From: Streptomyces canus
GTDB lineage: Bacteria; Actinomycetota; Actinomycetes; Streptomycetales; Streptomycetaceae
Direction: 5' to 3'
Length of the DNA stretch: 64,000 nt
Assembly: GCF_030816965.1 (NCBI RefSeq)
Contig: NZ_JAUSYQ010000002.1
Coordinates: 9,600,001-9,664,000 of the forward strand
The notes under the pieces are model-generated. The model did not search any database, was not told where the DNA came from, and worked only from the letters and a program-made list of their open reading frames with translations. Each line of letters begins with the position of its first letter. The stretch's first letter is position 1. The position numbers and the translations under genes are program-made. Of this stretch, positions 35,815-44,400 are shown piece by piece.

Positions 35815-36504
35815 TCAGTCCCGCTCGAGCGTGGACTCGATCTCCTGGACCACGCGCCACAGAGGGGCGCCGCGACGGGAGACGATCACCACCACGTCCT
35901 CGGGCGGCTCGTCGGCGGGCGGCGCGCCGGGCGCCCCGAACGCGGCCTGCACGTAGCCGAGCGCGTGTTCCACCGCCTGCTCGGCGTCGCCGTGCCCGTC
36001 CGAGCGCAGCCAGGAGCGCAGGGCGTTGTTGTGCGCCGCGGCCACGGCGGCGGCGATCACGTCGGCCCGGAGCGTCCCGTCGTGCAGACCCTTCAGGCGC
36101 CCGCGCAGATACTCCGCGAAGGCGCGCTCGTAGCGCCACACCACGGACAGCTCGTAAGCGCGCAGGCCGGGCACCTGCTTGGTGAGGCGGTACCGCTGTA
36201 CGGAGAAGGTCGGGTTCTCGGTGTACATGCGCAGGACCAGCCGCACCGCCTCGCAGACCCGCTCGAGCGGGTCGCACCCGGGGTCGCTCGCGGCCAGGAA
36301 GGCCGTCATGTCGGCCAGGCAGCGCTCGTGGTCGGGGAAGACCACGTCCTCCTTGGACGGGAAGTACCGGAAGAAGGAGCGGCGGCCGACTCCGGCGAGC
36401 GTGACGATGTCGTCGACGGTGGTCTGCTCGTAACCCCGTTCCAGGAACAACTGGAAGGCGGCAGCGACCAGCGCGTCCCGCATGGCGGGCTTGGTGGAGC
36501 TCAT
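35815..36504 (-). CDS. TetR-family transcriptional regulator
   Basis: A 229-residue regulator. RDALVAAAFQLFLERGYEQTTVDDIVTLAGVGRRSFFRYFPSKEDVVF is a textbook TetR DNA-binding domain, and the C-terminal part resembles TetR_C family MftR-like domains. It is divergent from the ATP-grasp gene across a TGGCACTGAGTGC palindrome. The same palindrome upstream of the DUF35 gene suggests a small local regulon. Confidence 0.9.
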   Translation of the reverse strand: MSSTKPAMRDALVAAAFQLFLERGYEQTTVDDIVTLAGVGRRSFFRYFPSKEDVVFPDHERCLADMTAFLAASDPGCDPLERVCEAVRLVLRMYTENPTFSVQRYRLTKQVPGLRAYELSVVWRYERAFAEYLRGRLKGLHDGTLRADVIAAAVAAAHNNALRSWLRSDGHGDAEQAVEHALGYVQAAFGAPGAPPADEPPEDVVVIVSRRGAPLWRVVQEIESTLERD

Positions 36505-36535
36505 GGTCGCGAACGTAGCACCTGAACCGGTCATA

Positions 36536-36569
36536 TGGCACTGAGTGCAGTCGTGCGAGGGAACTGAGT
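36536..36569. promoter_or_regulatory. Palindromic operator, copy 2, with extra half-site
   Basis: TGGCACTGAGTGCAG contains the perfect inverted repeat GCACT-g-AGTGC. A related half-site, AACTGAGTGCTG, follows about 25 bp downstream. It sits between the TetR gene and the ATP-grasp gene. Confidence 0.65.
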
Positions 36570-36639
36570 GCTGTTGGTTGCGTTGTCCGGCAGGAGTGCC
36601 GCCGCATACGATCGACTCCCGCCTGCCGAGGAGCCCCGC

Positions 36640-37470
36640 ATGCCCCGCCCCACCCTCCTGTACGTCACCGATCTGGCCTATCAGGCCCGCGGGCGCCGCT
36701 ACTGCGACGAGGACATCTTCCTCACCTCGCGTCTGAGGGAGGACTTCGACCTCGCCCTGTGCCATCCCCGGGACGCCGCCGCGCTGGCGGACGGCTTCGA
36801 CGCCGTCGTCGTCCGCAACAGCGGGCCGGTCCTGGCGTACCAGGAGGCGTACGACGCCTTCCGTGAGCGCGTGCTGCGAAACGGCACGCGCGTGTACAAC
36901 CCGCTGTCCGGCAAGGCCGACATGGCGGGCAAGCAGTACTTGCTCGACCTCACGGCCGCGGGGTACCCGGTCATCCCGACCGTCGACCGCACCGAGGACC
37001 TGGACCGGCTGGCCGGGACGGACCGGTACGTCGTCAAACCCAGGCTCGGCGCCGACTCCATAGGCCTGCGGATCGTGTCCGCCGACGAGGTGCGCGACCA
37101 CATCGACGGGCACGTCCTCGTCCAGCCGTGCGTCGACTTCGCCTACGAGGTGTCCTTCTACTTCGTCGACCACGACTTCCAGTACGCCCTGTACGCCCCG
37201 CACGCCGACCGGCGCTGGGCGCTGGAGCCGTACCGGCCCACCCCCGAGGACCTGGAGTTCGCCCGGCGCTTCATCCACTGGAACGCCCTGGGCCACGGCA
37301 TCCAGCGCGTGGACGCCTGCCGGGCCCCGGACGGCTCACTCCTGCTGGTCGAGCTGGAGGACCTCAATCCGTACTTGTCCTTGGACGCCCTCGACGACGA
37401 GGGCAGGGATGCCTTCGTCGGGGCGATGAAGGCATCCCTGCACGGGTTCCTTGCCTCCGCGTCCAAGTAG
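36640..37470 (+). CDS. ATP-grasp-like protein
   Basis: A 276-residue protein with a PreATP-like N-terminus (LLYVTDLAYQARGRRYCDEDIFLTSRLREDFDLALCHP) and an ATP-grasp core (YNPLSGKADMAGKQYLLDLTAAGYPVIPT; RYVVKPRLGADSIGLRIV; ELEDLNPYLSLD with the metal ligands). ATP-grasp enzymes join a carboxylate to an amine or thiol; the substrates cannot be assigned. GAGGAG precedes the ATG. It is divergent from the TetR gene and probably under its control. Confidence 0.78.
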   Translation: MPRPTLLYVTDLAYQARGRRYCDEDIFLTSRLREDFDLALCHPRDAAALADGFDAVVVRNSGPVLAYQEAYDAFRERVLRNGTRVYNPLSGKADMAGKQYLLDLTAAGYPVIPTVDRTEDLDRLAGTDRYVVKPRLGADSIGLRIVSADEVRDHIDGHVLVQPCVDFAYEVSFYFVDHDFQYALYAPHADRRWALEPYRPTPEDLEFARRFIHWNALGHGIQRVDACRAPDGSLLLVELEDLNPYLSLDALDDEGRDAFVGAMKASLHGFLASASK

Positions 37471-37580
37471 CGGACGCCCGGGCGAACAGAGCGTGAGCGC
37501 TGAACTCCCGGCCCCGTGGCGCCGTATCACTCCCTGGGGGACGGCCCAGACCCGTGTGCACGGGACGGAAGGAGACCAGG

Positions 37581-38249
37581 ATGCCGACACCGTCCGACCG
37601 AGGGGCGCCGCCTGACGGGCGGCCCATCGAACCCATCCGGGTGCTGCGCCCGCGCCGCACCGACGCGCTCGCGGAACTGCTCAAGGACCTGCCGCCCCGA
37701 GCGGCCGTCGGATACGAGTCCATAGCGCTGCCCGGCCCGCCGTCGGGAGCCGAGGACGCGACCCAGGAACTGCCGCCCGTCAGGGATCACGACCGCACCC
37801 GCCGCTCCCGTGACATCCCCCGTGGGCGGGTGCCCGGACTGCGCCTCACGGCGATCGCGGCGGCCGTGACCGCGGCCGCGGTGATCGGCTTCGGCAGCGC
37901 CCTCCTGCTGGCCGGTCGCGGGGAGAGCACCGCCGAGGCGGCCCCGCAGCCCACCGCGACCGCCTCCGCGACCCCCACACCCACCCCGACGGCCTCCGGC
38001 GCCGCCGACCCCGACGGGCCCGGCACCCTCCGCGAGGGAGACAACGGCCCCGAAGTCACCGACCTGCAGGAACGCCTCCTGCGTATCCCGAACGTCTACG
38101 ACAACGGCTCCACCGACGGCACCTACGACACGACCCTGACCGCCGCAGTGGCCCGCTTCCAGCTCTGGTACGGCATCCGCGGGGACGAGGACGGGGTGTA
38201 CGGCGACGACACACGGCGCGACCTGGAGTCTCGCACGGGCGGCGGCTGA
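37581..38249 (+). CDS. Membrane-anchored peptidoglycan-binding protein
   Basis: A 222-residue type II-like membrane protein. A ~90-residue cytoplasmic part precedes one helix (LRLTAIAAAVTAAAVIGFGSALLLAG), then a Thr/Pro linker and a C-terminal PG_binding_1 domain (LREGDNGPEVTDLQERLLRI...YDNGSTDGTYDTTLTAAVARFQLWYGI). It probably binds the cell wall. GGAAGGAG lies before the ATG. Confidence 0.85.
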   Translation: MPTPSDRGAPPDGRPIEPIRVLRPRRTDALAELLKDLPPRAAVGYESIALPGPPSGAEDATQELPPVRDHDRTRRSRDIPRGRVPGLRLTAIAAAVTAAAVIGFGSALLLAGRGESTAEAAPQPTATASATPTPTPTASGAADPDGPGTLREGDNGPEVTDLQERLLRIPNVYDNGSTDGTYDTTLTAAVARFQLWYGIRGDEDGVYGDDTRRDLESRTGGG

Positions 38250-38267
38250 TCGAAGAGGATGGCGGTC

Positions 38268-38750
38268 ATGGACGCCTTCATCGACCGGCTCGACCCCGAC
38301 ATGTGCGTCGTGACCGCCGCGACGGACGTCGACCGCGCGGGCTGTCTGGTCGGATTCGCCTCCCAGTGCTCGATCGAGCCCGTGCGGTACGTGGTGTGGC
38401 TGTCGAAGGCCAACCGCACCTATCGGGTGGCCCGCACCGCGAGCCGCCTCGCCGTCCATCTCCTCACCCGCGAACAGCGTGGCCTCGCCCAGCTGTTCGG
38501 CGGGGAGACCGGGGACCGGACGGACAAGTTCGCCCGGGTCCGCTGGCGGGAGGAGGCCGGCGGGGCCGTCGTACTGGAAGACGCGGCGGCCTGGTTCGTC
38601 GGCACGGTCGTGCTGCGCGCCGACGGTGGTGACCATGTCGGGTTCGTCCTGGAGCCACAGGTATGGGGCGAGCGCGAGGACACCGAGGGAGCGAAGCCGC
38701 TGCGGCTCTCCGACACGACCTCCATCTCGCCCGGCCACCCGGCGGACTGA
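38268..38750 (+). CDS. Flavin-reductase-like split-barrel protein
   Basis: A 160-residue protein. MCVVTAATDVDRAGCLVGFASQCSIEPVRYVVWLSKANRTYRVARTASRLAVHLLTREQRGLAQLFGGETGDRTDKFA has the conserved Ser/Asn FMN-binding turns of the flavin reductase domain family. It may bind FMN and supply reduced flavin. ATG 38268 fits the AAGAGG spacing better than ATG 38259. Confidence 0.82.
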   Translation: MDAFIDRLDPDMCVVTAATDVDRAGCLVGFASQCSIEPVRYVVWLSKANRTYRVARTASRLAVHLLTREQRGLAQLFGGETGDRTDKFARVRWREEAGGAVVLEDAAAWFVGTVVLRADGGDHVGFVLEPQVWGEREDTEGAKPLRLSDTTSISPGHPAD

Positions 38751-38782
38751 GCCGGGACCGAAACACCGCGCCTCCCGCGGGG

Positions 38783-41245
38783 TTACTCCGGCCCGGACGG
38801 CACCCGGATGTCCACGACGCAGACGTCGTCGCGCCGCTCGCCCTCCAGCACCGAGGTCAGCAGCGGGACCAGGGAGCCGGGCTCGTCCGTGTGGTGTGCC
38901 GCGACCGCCGCGGCGAGCCGGTCCAGGCCGCGGTCGATACCCTCCGAGGGGCGCTCGACCAGGCCGTCCGTGTAAAGGAGAACCCGGTCACCCGGCTCCA
39001 GGACGCAGCGCGCCTCCTCGAAGTTCGGATCGGAGCACGCCCCCAGCAGCATGCCGAGCGGGCGTTGGAGACGGCGCACCTCTCCGTCGCGCACCAGCAG
39101 GGGTGGCGGATGGCCGGCCTGGGCCCACACCAGGCAGTGCTCGGCGGGCTCGTAGCGGGCCAGGACCATGGTCGCGGTGCCGTGGGAGTCGCGCGAGTGC
39201 AGCAGCAGGGTGTTGAGACGGGTGAGTGCTCCGGTCAGCGACGAGCCCGTGATGACCATGCCCTTGGCGGTGAAGCGCAGTTGGGCCATGGTGGCCACGG
39301 CGTCGATGCCGTGCCCGGCGACATCACCGACGACGAACAGGGCGTCGCCGTCGGGCAGTTCGATGGCGCTGAACCAGTCGCCGCCGACGTGGATGCCCGA
39401 CTGGGCGGGCAGATAGGCCACTTCGACCCGCAGCCCGGCGAGGCGAACCGGCCGGGTCGGCAGCGGCAGCAGCGCGTGCTGGAGGCGGGCGGCCAGGGTC
39501 CGCTCGGCGCGCAGCACGCCGTCCTGCGTCACGATGGCCTGCTCACTCTCGACCAGGGCCAGCTCGGCGCTGCGCTGCGCGGTGAGGTCCTGGACGAAGC
39601 CGTGCACCTCGGCGGGCTTGTTGTCGGCGTCCGCCACCACCTCGGCGACCATCCGCAGATGGCGGACCTCGTCCCCGGTCCGGACCCGGAACGGGACGTC
39701 GAACTGCCGCCCGGTGCGCACGAGGTCGCGCACGGCCCGGGCCAGCACGGGGGCGTCCTCGGGCAGCGCGAGCTCCGGCAGGTCCGCGAGCCGGACCGGT
39801 CCGAGCGCCGGATCCCGGTTCAGGACGAGGAAGGCCTGGGAGGACCAGCTGCCCTCGTCGGTGACCAGGTTCCAGTTGGCCCAGCCCAGGTTCCCCAGTC
39901 GCTGCACGTCCGCCAGCCGCTGTTCCTGCCGGTCGGAGGAGTCGTGCCGGACCCAGGTGACGATCAGGGCGCCGCCGAGGCGGGCCGAGTGCACCGCGTA
40001 CGTGGACAGTGCGGCGGCGCCGTCCACGACCTCCTGGTAGGCGAACGGCTTGCCTTCGAACGGTTCGCCCGTGGTCAGCGTGCGCAGGCAGCCGTGCCAC
40101 ACCGCCTCCTCGGCCATGCTCGGGAAGCACTCCAGGATCCGTCGGCCGAGCAGTTGCCTGCCCGTGCGGCCCACGACGTCGACCGCCTCCGCCGTGGCGG
40201 CGTCGATGCGGTAGTCCTCCACCTCTCCGGAGGGGCCGCGCAGCGGCGTGAGCAGCATCGCCGAGCCCGGGAGCGAGTCGAACACCGGCTGGGCGGCGGC
40301 GGCCGAGGCGGCGGCACTGTGCTCCGAGCGGGCGCCGAAGGCTCGCAGCCATCCGGCACAGAGCCGGGCGACCGCTCGCAACAGCTGCCGGGCCTGCGGT
40401 GAGAACGGCCCGCCTCGCGCGCGCAGGATCCCGATGCAGACCTCGGCGCCGTCGCCGGTGGGCACCGGCAGCCAGGCGCGGGACAGCCAGCGCTCGGGCG
40501 GGTCCCCTATGAGCAGGTGCTGCTCCTGGTCCCTCGCGAAGTCCTCCAGCCAGCGGGGCTCCCGTGCCCGGAGCGCGTCGAGCGCGGCGATGCCGCTCAG
40601 CGGGGGAACCCGGGCCCACTGGGCGGCCAGGGTGGTTTCGATGCCGGCATGGCCGATCATTTCCAGCCCTCCGGTCGGCAGCGACCGGAAGAGGAGGAGA
40701 GCGTCGGCGTCGACGTCCGCAGCGAGTTCCTCCAGGAGGCAGCCGGCCAGATCCTGAGGGGTGGCGACATGGACGAGGGCCTTGCCGAGGCGGCCGAGCG
40801 CGGAGAAGCCGTCGTCCAGGTCGCAGGTGTCCCGCCCGGTGGTGACGGCGGTGCCCGACCGAACGGCCCGCGGACCGGCCGGCCCGGGAACCGCGGCCAG
40901 GGGTATGCCGGGAAACCCGTGGCCGGGGCGGGGATCCTGAGCGGGGCCCGGCAGCGGGGGCATCAGGGCGCCGAGGGTGATCCAGCACTCCGCCAGCAGG
41001 GTGCGGTTGCCGGCCTTGGCGCGCTGGAGCAGCTCTTCGCCGGCCGCGTCCGGAGTGCACCCGGTCAGCGCCATGAGAGCGCCCTTGGTCCGCTCCAGCA
41101 CCGCCGAGGTGGCGACCTGGTCCCGCAGCCGGTCCATTTCCGCACGTTGTCTGGCCACGACCTTGGCCAACGCGGCAATGTCGGGCGCGGTACCGGCGTG
41201 TGAAGGGTCGGTGGACTCGCTCGTCACGCGTTGAGCATCGCACAT
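38783..41245 (-). CDS. Multidomain SpoIIE-type protein phosphatase (ANTAR-like, GAF, PAS, PP2C)
   Basis: About 820 residues. A short coiled coil and an ANTAR-like helical domain (VLERTKGALMALTGCTPDAAGEELLQRAKAGNRTLLAECWITLG) lie at the N-terminus. A GAF-like sensor (LAGCLLEELAADVDADALLLFR), one or two PAS domains, and a C-terminal PP2C/SpoIIE phosphatase (VGGDWFSAIELPDGDALFVVGDVAGHGIDAVATM; LYTDGLVERP; DDVCVVDIRV, with metal-binding Asp residues) follow. It probably dephosphorylates an anti-sigma antagonist in response to a ligand. Starts at 41281 or 41227 are also possible. Confidence 0.87.
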   Translation of the reverse strand: MCDAQRVTSESTDPSHAGTAPDIAALAKVVARQRAEMDRLRDQVATSAVLERTKGALMALTGCTPDAAGEELLQRAKAGNRTLLAECWITLGALMPPLPGPAQDPRPGHGFPGIPLAAVPGPAGPRAVRSGTAVTTGRDTCDLDDGFSALGRLGKALVHVATPQDLAGCLLEELAADVDADALLLFRSLPTGGLEMIGHAGIETTLAAQWARVPPLSGIAALDALRAREPRWLEDFARDQEQHLLIGDPPERWLSRAWLPVPTGDGAEVCIGILRARGGPFSPQARQLLRAVARLCAGWLRAFGARSEHSAAASAAAAQPVFDSLPGSAMLLTPLRGPSGEVEDYRIDAATAEAVDVVGRTGRQLLGRRILECFPSMAEEAVWHGCLRTLTTGEPFEGKPFAYQEVVDGAAALSTYAVHSARLGGALIVTWVRHDSSDRQEQRLADVQRLGNLGWANWNLVTDEGSWSSQAFLVLNRDPALGPVRLADLPELALPEDAPVLARAVRDLVRTGRQFDVPFRVRTGDEVRHLRMVAEVVADADNKPAEVHGFVQDLTAQRSAELALVESEQAIVTQDGVLRAERTLAARLQHALLPLPTRPVRLAGLRVEVAYLPAQSGIHVGGDWFSAIELPDGDALFVVGDVAGHGIDAVATMAQLRFTAKGMVITGSSLTGALTRLNTLLLHSRDSHGTATMVLARYEPAEHCLVWAQAGHPPPLLVRDGEVRRLQRPLGMLLGACSDPNFEEARCVLEPGDRVLLYTDGLVERPSEGIDRGLDRLAAAVAAHHTDEPGSLVPLLTSVLEGERRDDVCVVDIRVPSGPE

Positions 41246-41343
41246 GCGCCACCTGCCGTTCGCGCTCTCGTCAACAGACATCCCACCCACCGGTGAGCCC
41301 GCCGGTTGACGGAACAGGCCGCGCGCCCCGGTTCGCGGCGGGG

Positions 41344-41910
41344 TCAGTGGTCGGGCGGCGGGTACAGCCACCTTCGCAGCAGCCGGCTCAGAAGTGGCAT
41401 CACCAGGTACGTGAGTACCGGCAGCAGCACCACCGGGAACATCGCGGCCCGCAGCGGCAGCGGCCAGGCGGCCGTGCGGGGCGTCACCAGCCACTGGATC
41501 AGCAGCGTGCAGGGAAAGGCGCCGAGGAACGTGGTCAGCACCATCTTCCAGCGGACCGGGGGCCGCACCGTGGTGCCGGGCAGGCTGAACCAGGTCTCGA
41601 GCCCGGTGGTCGACTGCCGTTCGCTGCCGAGTTCGATGGCGATGTCGTCGATCCGCGCGTGCCAGGCCGCCCGCTCGTCCGACTCCAGCCAGGCGGTGAG
41701 CCGGTGTGCGTCGGACCAGCGCAGCACCGCGTGGAAGCGGTGACCGTCCTCGGGGCGCAGCCAGGACACGCCCTCATTGCCCGGGAAGCCTCTGGCGCAG
41801 CGGGTGATCCCGCGCGTCCAGCGCTCGAACTCCTGCTCCCGACCGGGGCGCACCTCCCAGGTGAGGACCGTGGTGACCGGATCCCCGCGCCGTACTTCGG
41901 TGGTGCTCAT
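41344..41910 (-). CDS. ABM-domain protein with C-terminal membrane helices
   Basis: A 188-residue protein. Residues 1-100 form an antibiotic-biosynthesis-monooxygenase-like ferredoxin fold (TVLTWEVRPGREQEFERWTRGITRCARGFPGNEGVSWLRPEDGHRFHAVLRWSD). The rest contains two membrane helices (MVLTTFLGAFPCTLLIQWLV and AAMFPVVLLPVLTYLVMPLL). The function is unknown. It follows the 41959 gene by 48 bp on the same strand. Confidence 0.75.
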   Translation of the reverse strand: MSTTEVRRGDPVTTVLTWEVRPGREQEFERWTRGITRCARGFPGNEGVSWLRPEDGHRFHAVLRWSDAHRLTAWLESDERAAWHARIDDIAIELGSERQSTTGLETWFSLPGTTVRPPVRWKMVLTTFLGAFPCTLLIQWLVTPRTAAWPLPLRAAMFPVVLLPVLTYLVMPLLSRLLRRWLYPPPDH

Positions 41911-41958
41911 GGTCACCACGGGTCCCACGTACGGCGTGGGTCATGCCCTCGGGGAGGG

Positions 41959-42345
41959 TCAGCGCCCGTGGTGGTGGTCGACCAGGGCCTGGGTGACCGC
42001 ACGGATGCTGCGGGCGATGTGCTGGAGCTGGAGGACCTCGGCGGCGTACAGCTTGATCGTGTGCTCGATGACCGACTCCGGCAGCCCGAGCGACGGCAGG
42101 TCCGCCCGGGCGGTCTGCAGTGCGGTGCGGGCGACCCGGATCTCGTGCTGCACCTGGATCTGCGCGTGCCGGGCGAGGAGTACGGCGTGCCGCATCAGGG
42201 CCGGGTAGCTCGCGTACCGCGCCGGCACCAGTTCGCGCAGCCACTTGGCCGCGGAGCGCTCCCAGTCGTAGCTGCCGGGCGTCTTGACCTGGCACGGCCA
42301 GTCCGGGCCGGTACGGGTGGTGGTCCGCGTGGTCGTCAGGGGCAT
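41959..42345 (-). CDS. Conserved hypothetical helical protein
   Basis: A 128-residue protein: WERSAAKWLRELVPARYASYPALMRHAVLLARHAQIQVQHEIRVARTALQTARADLP is strongly helical. No enzyme motif is visible; I do not recognise the family. GGAAGCGATC precedes the ATG. It is probably co-transcribed with the ABM-domain gene. Confidence 0.65.
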   Translation of the reverse strand: MPLTTTRTTTRTGPDWPCQVKTPGSYDWERSAAKWLRELVPARYASYPALMRHAVLLARHAQIQVQHEIRVARTALQTARADLPSLGLPESVIEHTIKLYAAEVLQLQHIARSIRAVTQALVDHHHGR

Positions 42346-42697
42346 GGTGATCGCTTCCGGGTGTACGGCGTCGTGCGGGTGGTCCGAGGGGTTGTGCGGC
42401 CCCGGTCTAGGGGATGACCGGGGCCGCCAAGGGCTCGCGTGCAGGCGAGGCCCATCGAACATCCCGGGCGCCGACGCGGGTAGGTGACGACGGCTCGGGA
42501 TGTCCGTACAGGAGCCCTCTCGGGCGGTGGGGGGTGGGACGGGGACAGGGGTGCGGACGGGTCCCGGAGTGGTCCCGGGGGTGATCCGTGAGAAGTATTT
42601 ATATATGCCGTCCGCTTGGCAAGGAGTATGAAAACATTCATGCTCGATTTATTACGGATGGTCCCCTTGTGCATCCGTATGACCGGGGGCGGAGGGG
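42346..42697. other. Intergenic region with an AT-rich core
   Basis: No supportable gene. The stretch 42590-42660 is markedly AT-rich (AAGTATTTATATATG, GAAAACATTCATG), unusual in this DNA, and probably holds the promoter of the 42345 gene. A hairpin at 42653 ends the RpiR transcript. Confidence 0.5.
42653..42679. terminator. Terminator of the RpiR gene
   Basis: TACGGATG and CATCCGTA form an 8-bp stem with an 11-nt loop, 18 bp past the RpiR stop, leading into AT-rich sequence. Confidence 0.55.
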
Positions 42698-43621
42698 TCA
42701 GTCCCTGAGGAAGAACTGGTGCTGGTCGGAGATCTGTTCGTACTCCTCGAGCCGTGCCTGGGTGCGCTCGGGGTCGGCGTCGGTCATGGCCTGGAGCAGG
42801 GCGGCGGCGATCACACCGGGTGCCGCGTAGGAGTCGAAGACCAGCCGGGAGCCCGTGCCGGTGCTGAAGAGGACGTCTGCCTCGTCGGCCACGTGCCCGA
42901 GCGCCAGGTCCGTGACGAGGGCGACCTTCAGGCCGGCGCTGCGGGCGACCCGCAGCGCGGTGAGGGTCTCCTGGGCGTGCCGCGGCATCGAGAACGCGAG
43001 CACCCAGGTGCCGCCCGCCTCACGGGACTGCAGGAGAGCGTCGTAGGCGACGCTGCCGCCGCGGGTGACCACCCGCACGTCGGGGTGAATACGCCGGGCC
43101 GCGTAGGCGAAGTACTCGGCCAGGGACGCCGAGATGCGCAGGCCCAGGATGGTCAGCGGGGTCGACTCGGACAGCTTGCGGCCGAGCTCGATCATCCGGT
43201 CCGGGTCGGCGAAGTCGCGGCGCAGGTTCTCCAGGTTCTCGATCTCCGCGTCGACCGCGGCCTGGAGTTCGTTGCCGCGCGACTCGTCGTCCGCGATCGG
43301 GCCGCCGGCGAGGGTGCTGAGCGCGATCGACTGGAGTTTCTCCCGGAGGGCGGGGTAGCCGCTGAAGCCCACGGCCGCGGCGAACCGCGTCACCGAGGGC
43401 TGGCTCACGCCGACGCGCTCGGCGAGATCGGTGATGGAGAGGAACGCCGCTTCGGTGATGTGCTCGATCAGGTACTGCGCGATGCGCCGCTGCCCCGGGG
43501 AGAGCCGGGGCCTGTCGAAGAGAGTCCTGAGCTGGGAGGCCGGGGCGGCCTCCGCTTCCGGTGCGGTCCTGCCCGAGGTGATCGCGGATGCCTGTGCGCG
43601 TGCCTGCTGCGGCGATGACAC
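42698..43621 (-). CDS. MurR/RpiR-family regulator with SIS domain
   Basis: A 307-residue protein. The N-terminal HTH (LSPGQRRIAQYLIEHITEAAFLSITDLAERVGVSQPSVTRFAAAVGFSGYPALREKL) is the RpiR fold. The C-terminal SIS domain (LTILGLRISASLAEYFAYAARRIHPDVRVVTRGG; TWVLAFSMPRHAQETLTALRVA) binds a phosphosugar. It senses sugar phosphate and regulates metabolic genes. GTG 43621 has AAAGGAGG 7 nt upstream, better than the GTG at 43645. Confidence 0.9.
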   Translation of the reverse strand: MSSPQQARAQASAITSGRTAPEAEAAPASQLRTLFDRPRLSPGQRRIAQYLIEHITEAAFLSITDLAERVGVSQPSVTRFAAAVGFSGYPALREKLQSIALSTLAGGPIADDESRGNELQAAVDAEIENLENLRRDFADPDRMIELGRKLSESTPLTILGLRISASLAEYFAYAARRIHPDVRVVTRGGSVAYDALLQSREAGGTWVLAFSMPRHAQETLTALRVARSAGLKVALVTDLALGHVADEADVLFSTGTGSRLVFDSYAAPGVIAAALLQAMTDADPERTQARLEEYEQISDQHQFFLRD

Positions 43622-43788
43622 CGAGGCGCCTCCTTTGTCTGCCACGGGGAGTCAACATAGCTCACACCCCTCGGTGACCAGCGCTTGTACGAAAGCATCC
43701 GGCTGCACCGGGAGGGACGGATACCTGGCCGCCGGACGGGAACCCGCCCCTGCGCACCCCCTTCGACGACATCCGAGGAGCATCCCGT

Positions 43789-43929
43789 ATGACCGTCCCC
43801 GAGAAGGACCGGCCCGAGCTGCGGACCGGCGACGAGGACACACCCCTGGCCCCCGGCGGAAGCGGCCGCACGCTGCGCGAGGCGTTCGAGGAGGCGCGGG
43901 TGGAGCCCGACGACTTCGCCCAGGAATGA
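43789..43929 (+). CDS. Tiny acidic protein
   Basis: A 46-residue protein (TVPEKDRPELRTGDEDTPLAPGG, then LREAFEEARVEPDDFAQE) with GAGGAG 8 nt before the ATG. It is acidic and probably disordered. It lies 40 bp upstream of the FhaA-N-like gene in the same direction and may be co-expressed. Confidence 0.5.
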   Translation: MTVPEKDRPELRTGDEDTPLAPGGSGRTLREAFEEARVEPDDFAQE

Positions 43930-43969
43930 CGCCGCACGCGAAACCGGATCTTTGGGCAGGAGAGACGCA

Positions 43970-44371
43970 ATGAGTGCGCTGAGCACGCTGGAACAGGCCA
44001 TGGAGCACGGATGGGAGGCACTGTGGGCGAGGGTCCTCGACCGGGAGCCCGTCGAACTCGTCGAGGCGCTGCGGCGCGAGTGCGACAGCCACGTGGTCGT
44101 GTGCAGTGAGAGCCGGGTGGTGGTCCCGAACGCGTACGACGTGGAGCTCGCGGACTTCGCCTACGACGAACTGGTGCGCCGGGGCAGCAGCGTGGGCCAG
44201 GCGCTCACGGACAGCCTGGCCCGGCACGGCGAGCGGCAGGGCTACGAATGGGCGGGCCCGCTCACCGTGCACATCTCCAGGTCCGACCACGTGCCCAACG
44301 GCCGTTACCGCGTGACGAGCGCGGCGATGCCGCATGTGAGCGCTGAGGGATTCCAGCAGGCGATCCGCTGA
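43970..44371 (+). CDS. FhaA N-terminal-domain (DUF3662)-like protein lacking an FHA domain
   Basis: A 133-residue protein. LSTLEQAMEHGWEALWARVLDREPVELVEALRRECDSHVVVCSESRVVVPNAYDVELADFAYDELVRRG and GYEWAGPLTVHISRSDHVPNGRYRV match the N-terminal domain of FhaA, the wall-synthesis scaffold and PknB substrate. The C-terminal phosphothreonine-binding FHA domain is absent, so this is a stand-alone paralogue. GGAGAG precedes the ATG. Confidence 0.72.
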   Translation: MSALSTLEQAMEHGWEALWARVLDREPVELVEALRRECDSHVVVCSESRVVVPNAYDVELADFAYDELVRRGSSVGQALTDSLARHGERQGYEWAGPLTVHISRSDHVPNGRYRVTSAAMPHVSAEGFQQAIR

Positions 44372-44400
44372 GCGGGCGGGTCTCACGCCCAGTGCGGCGA

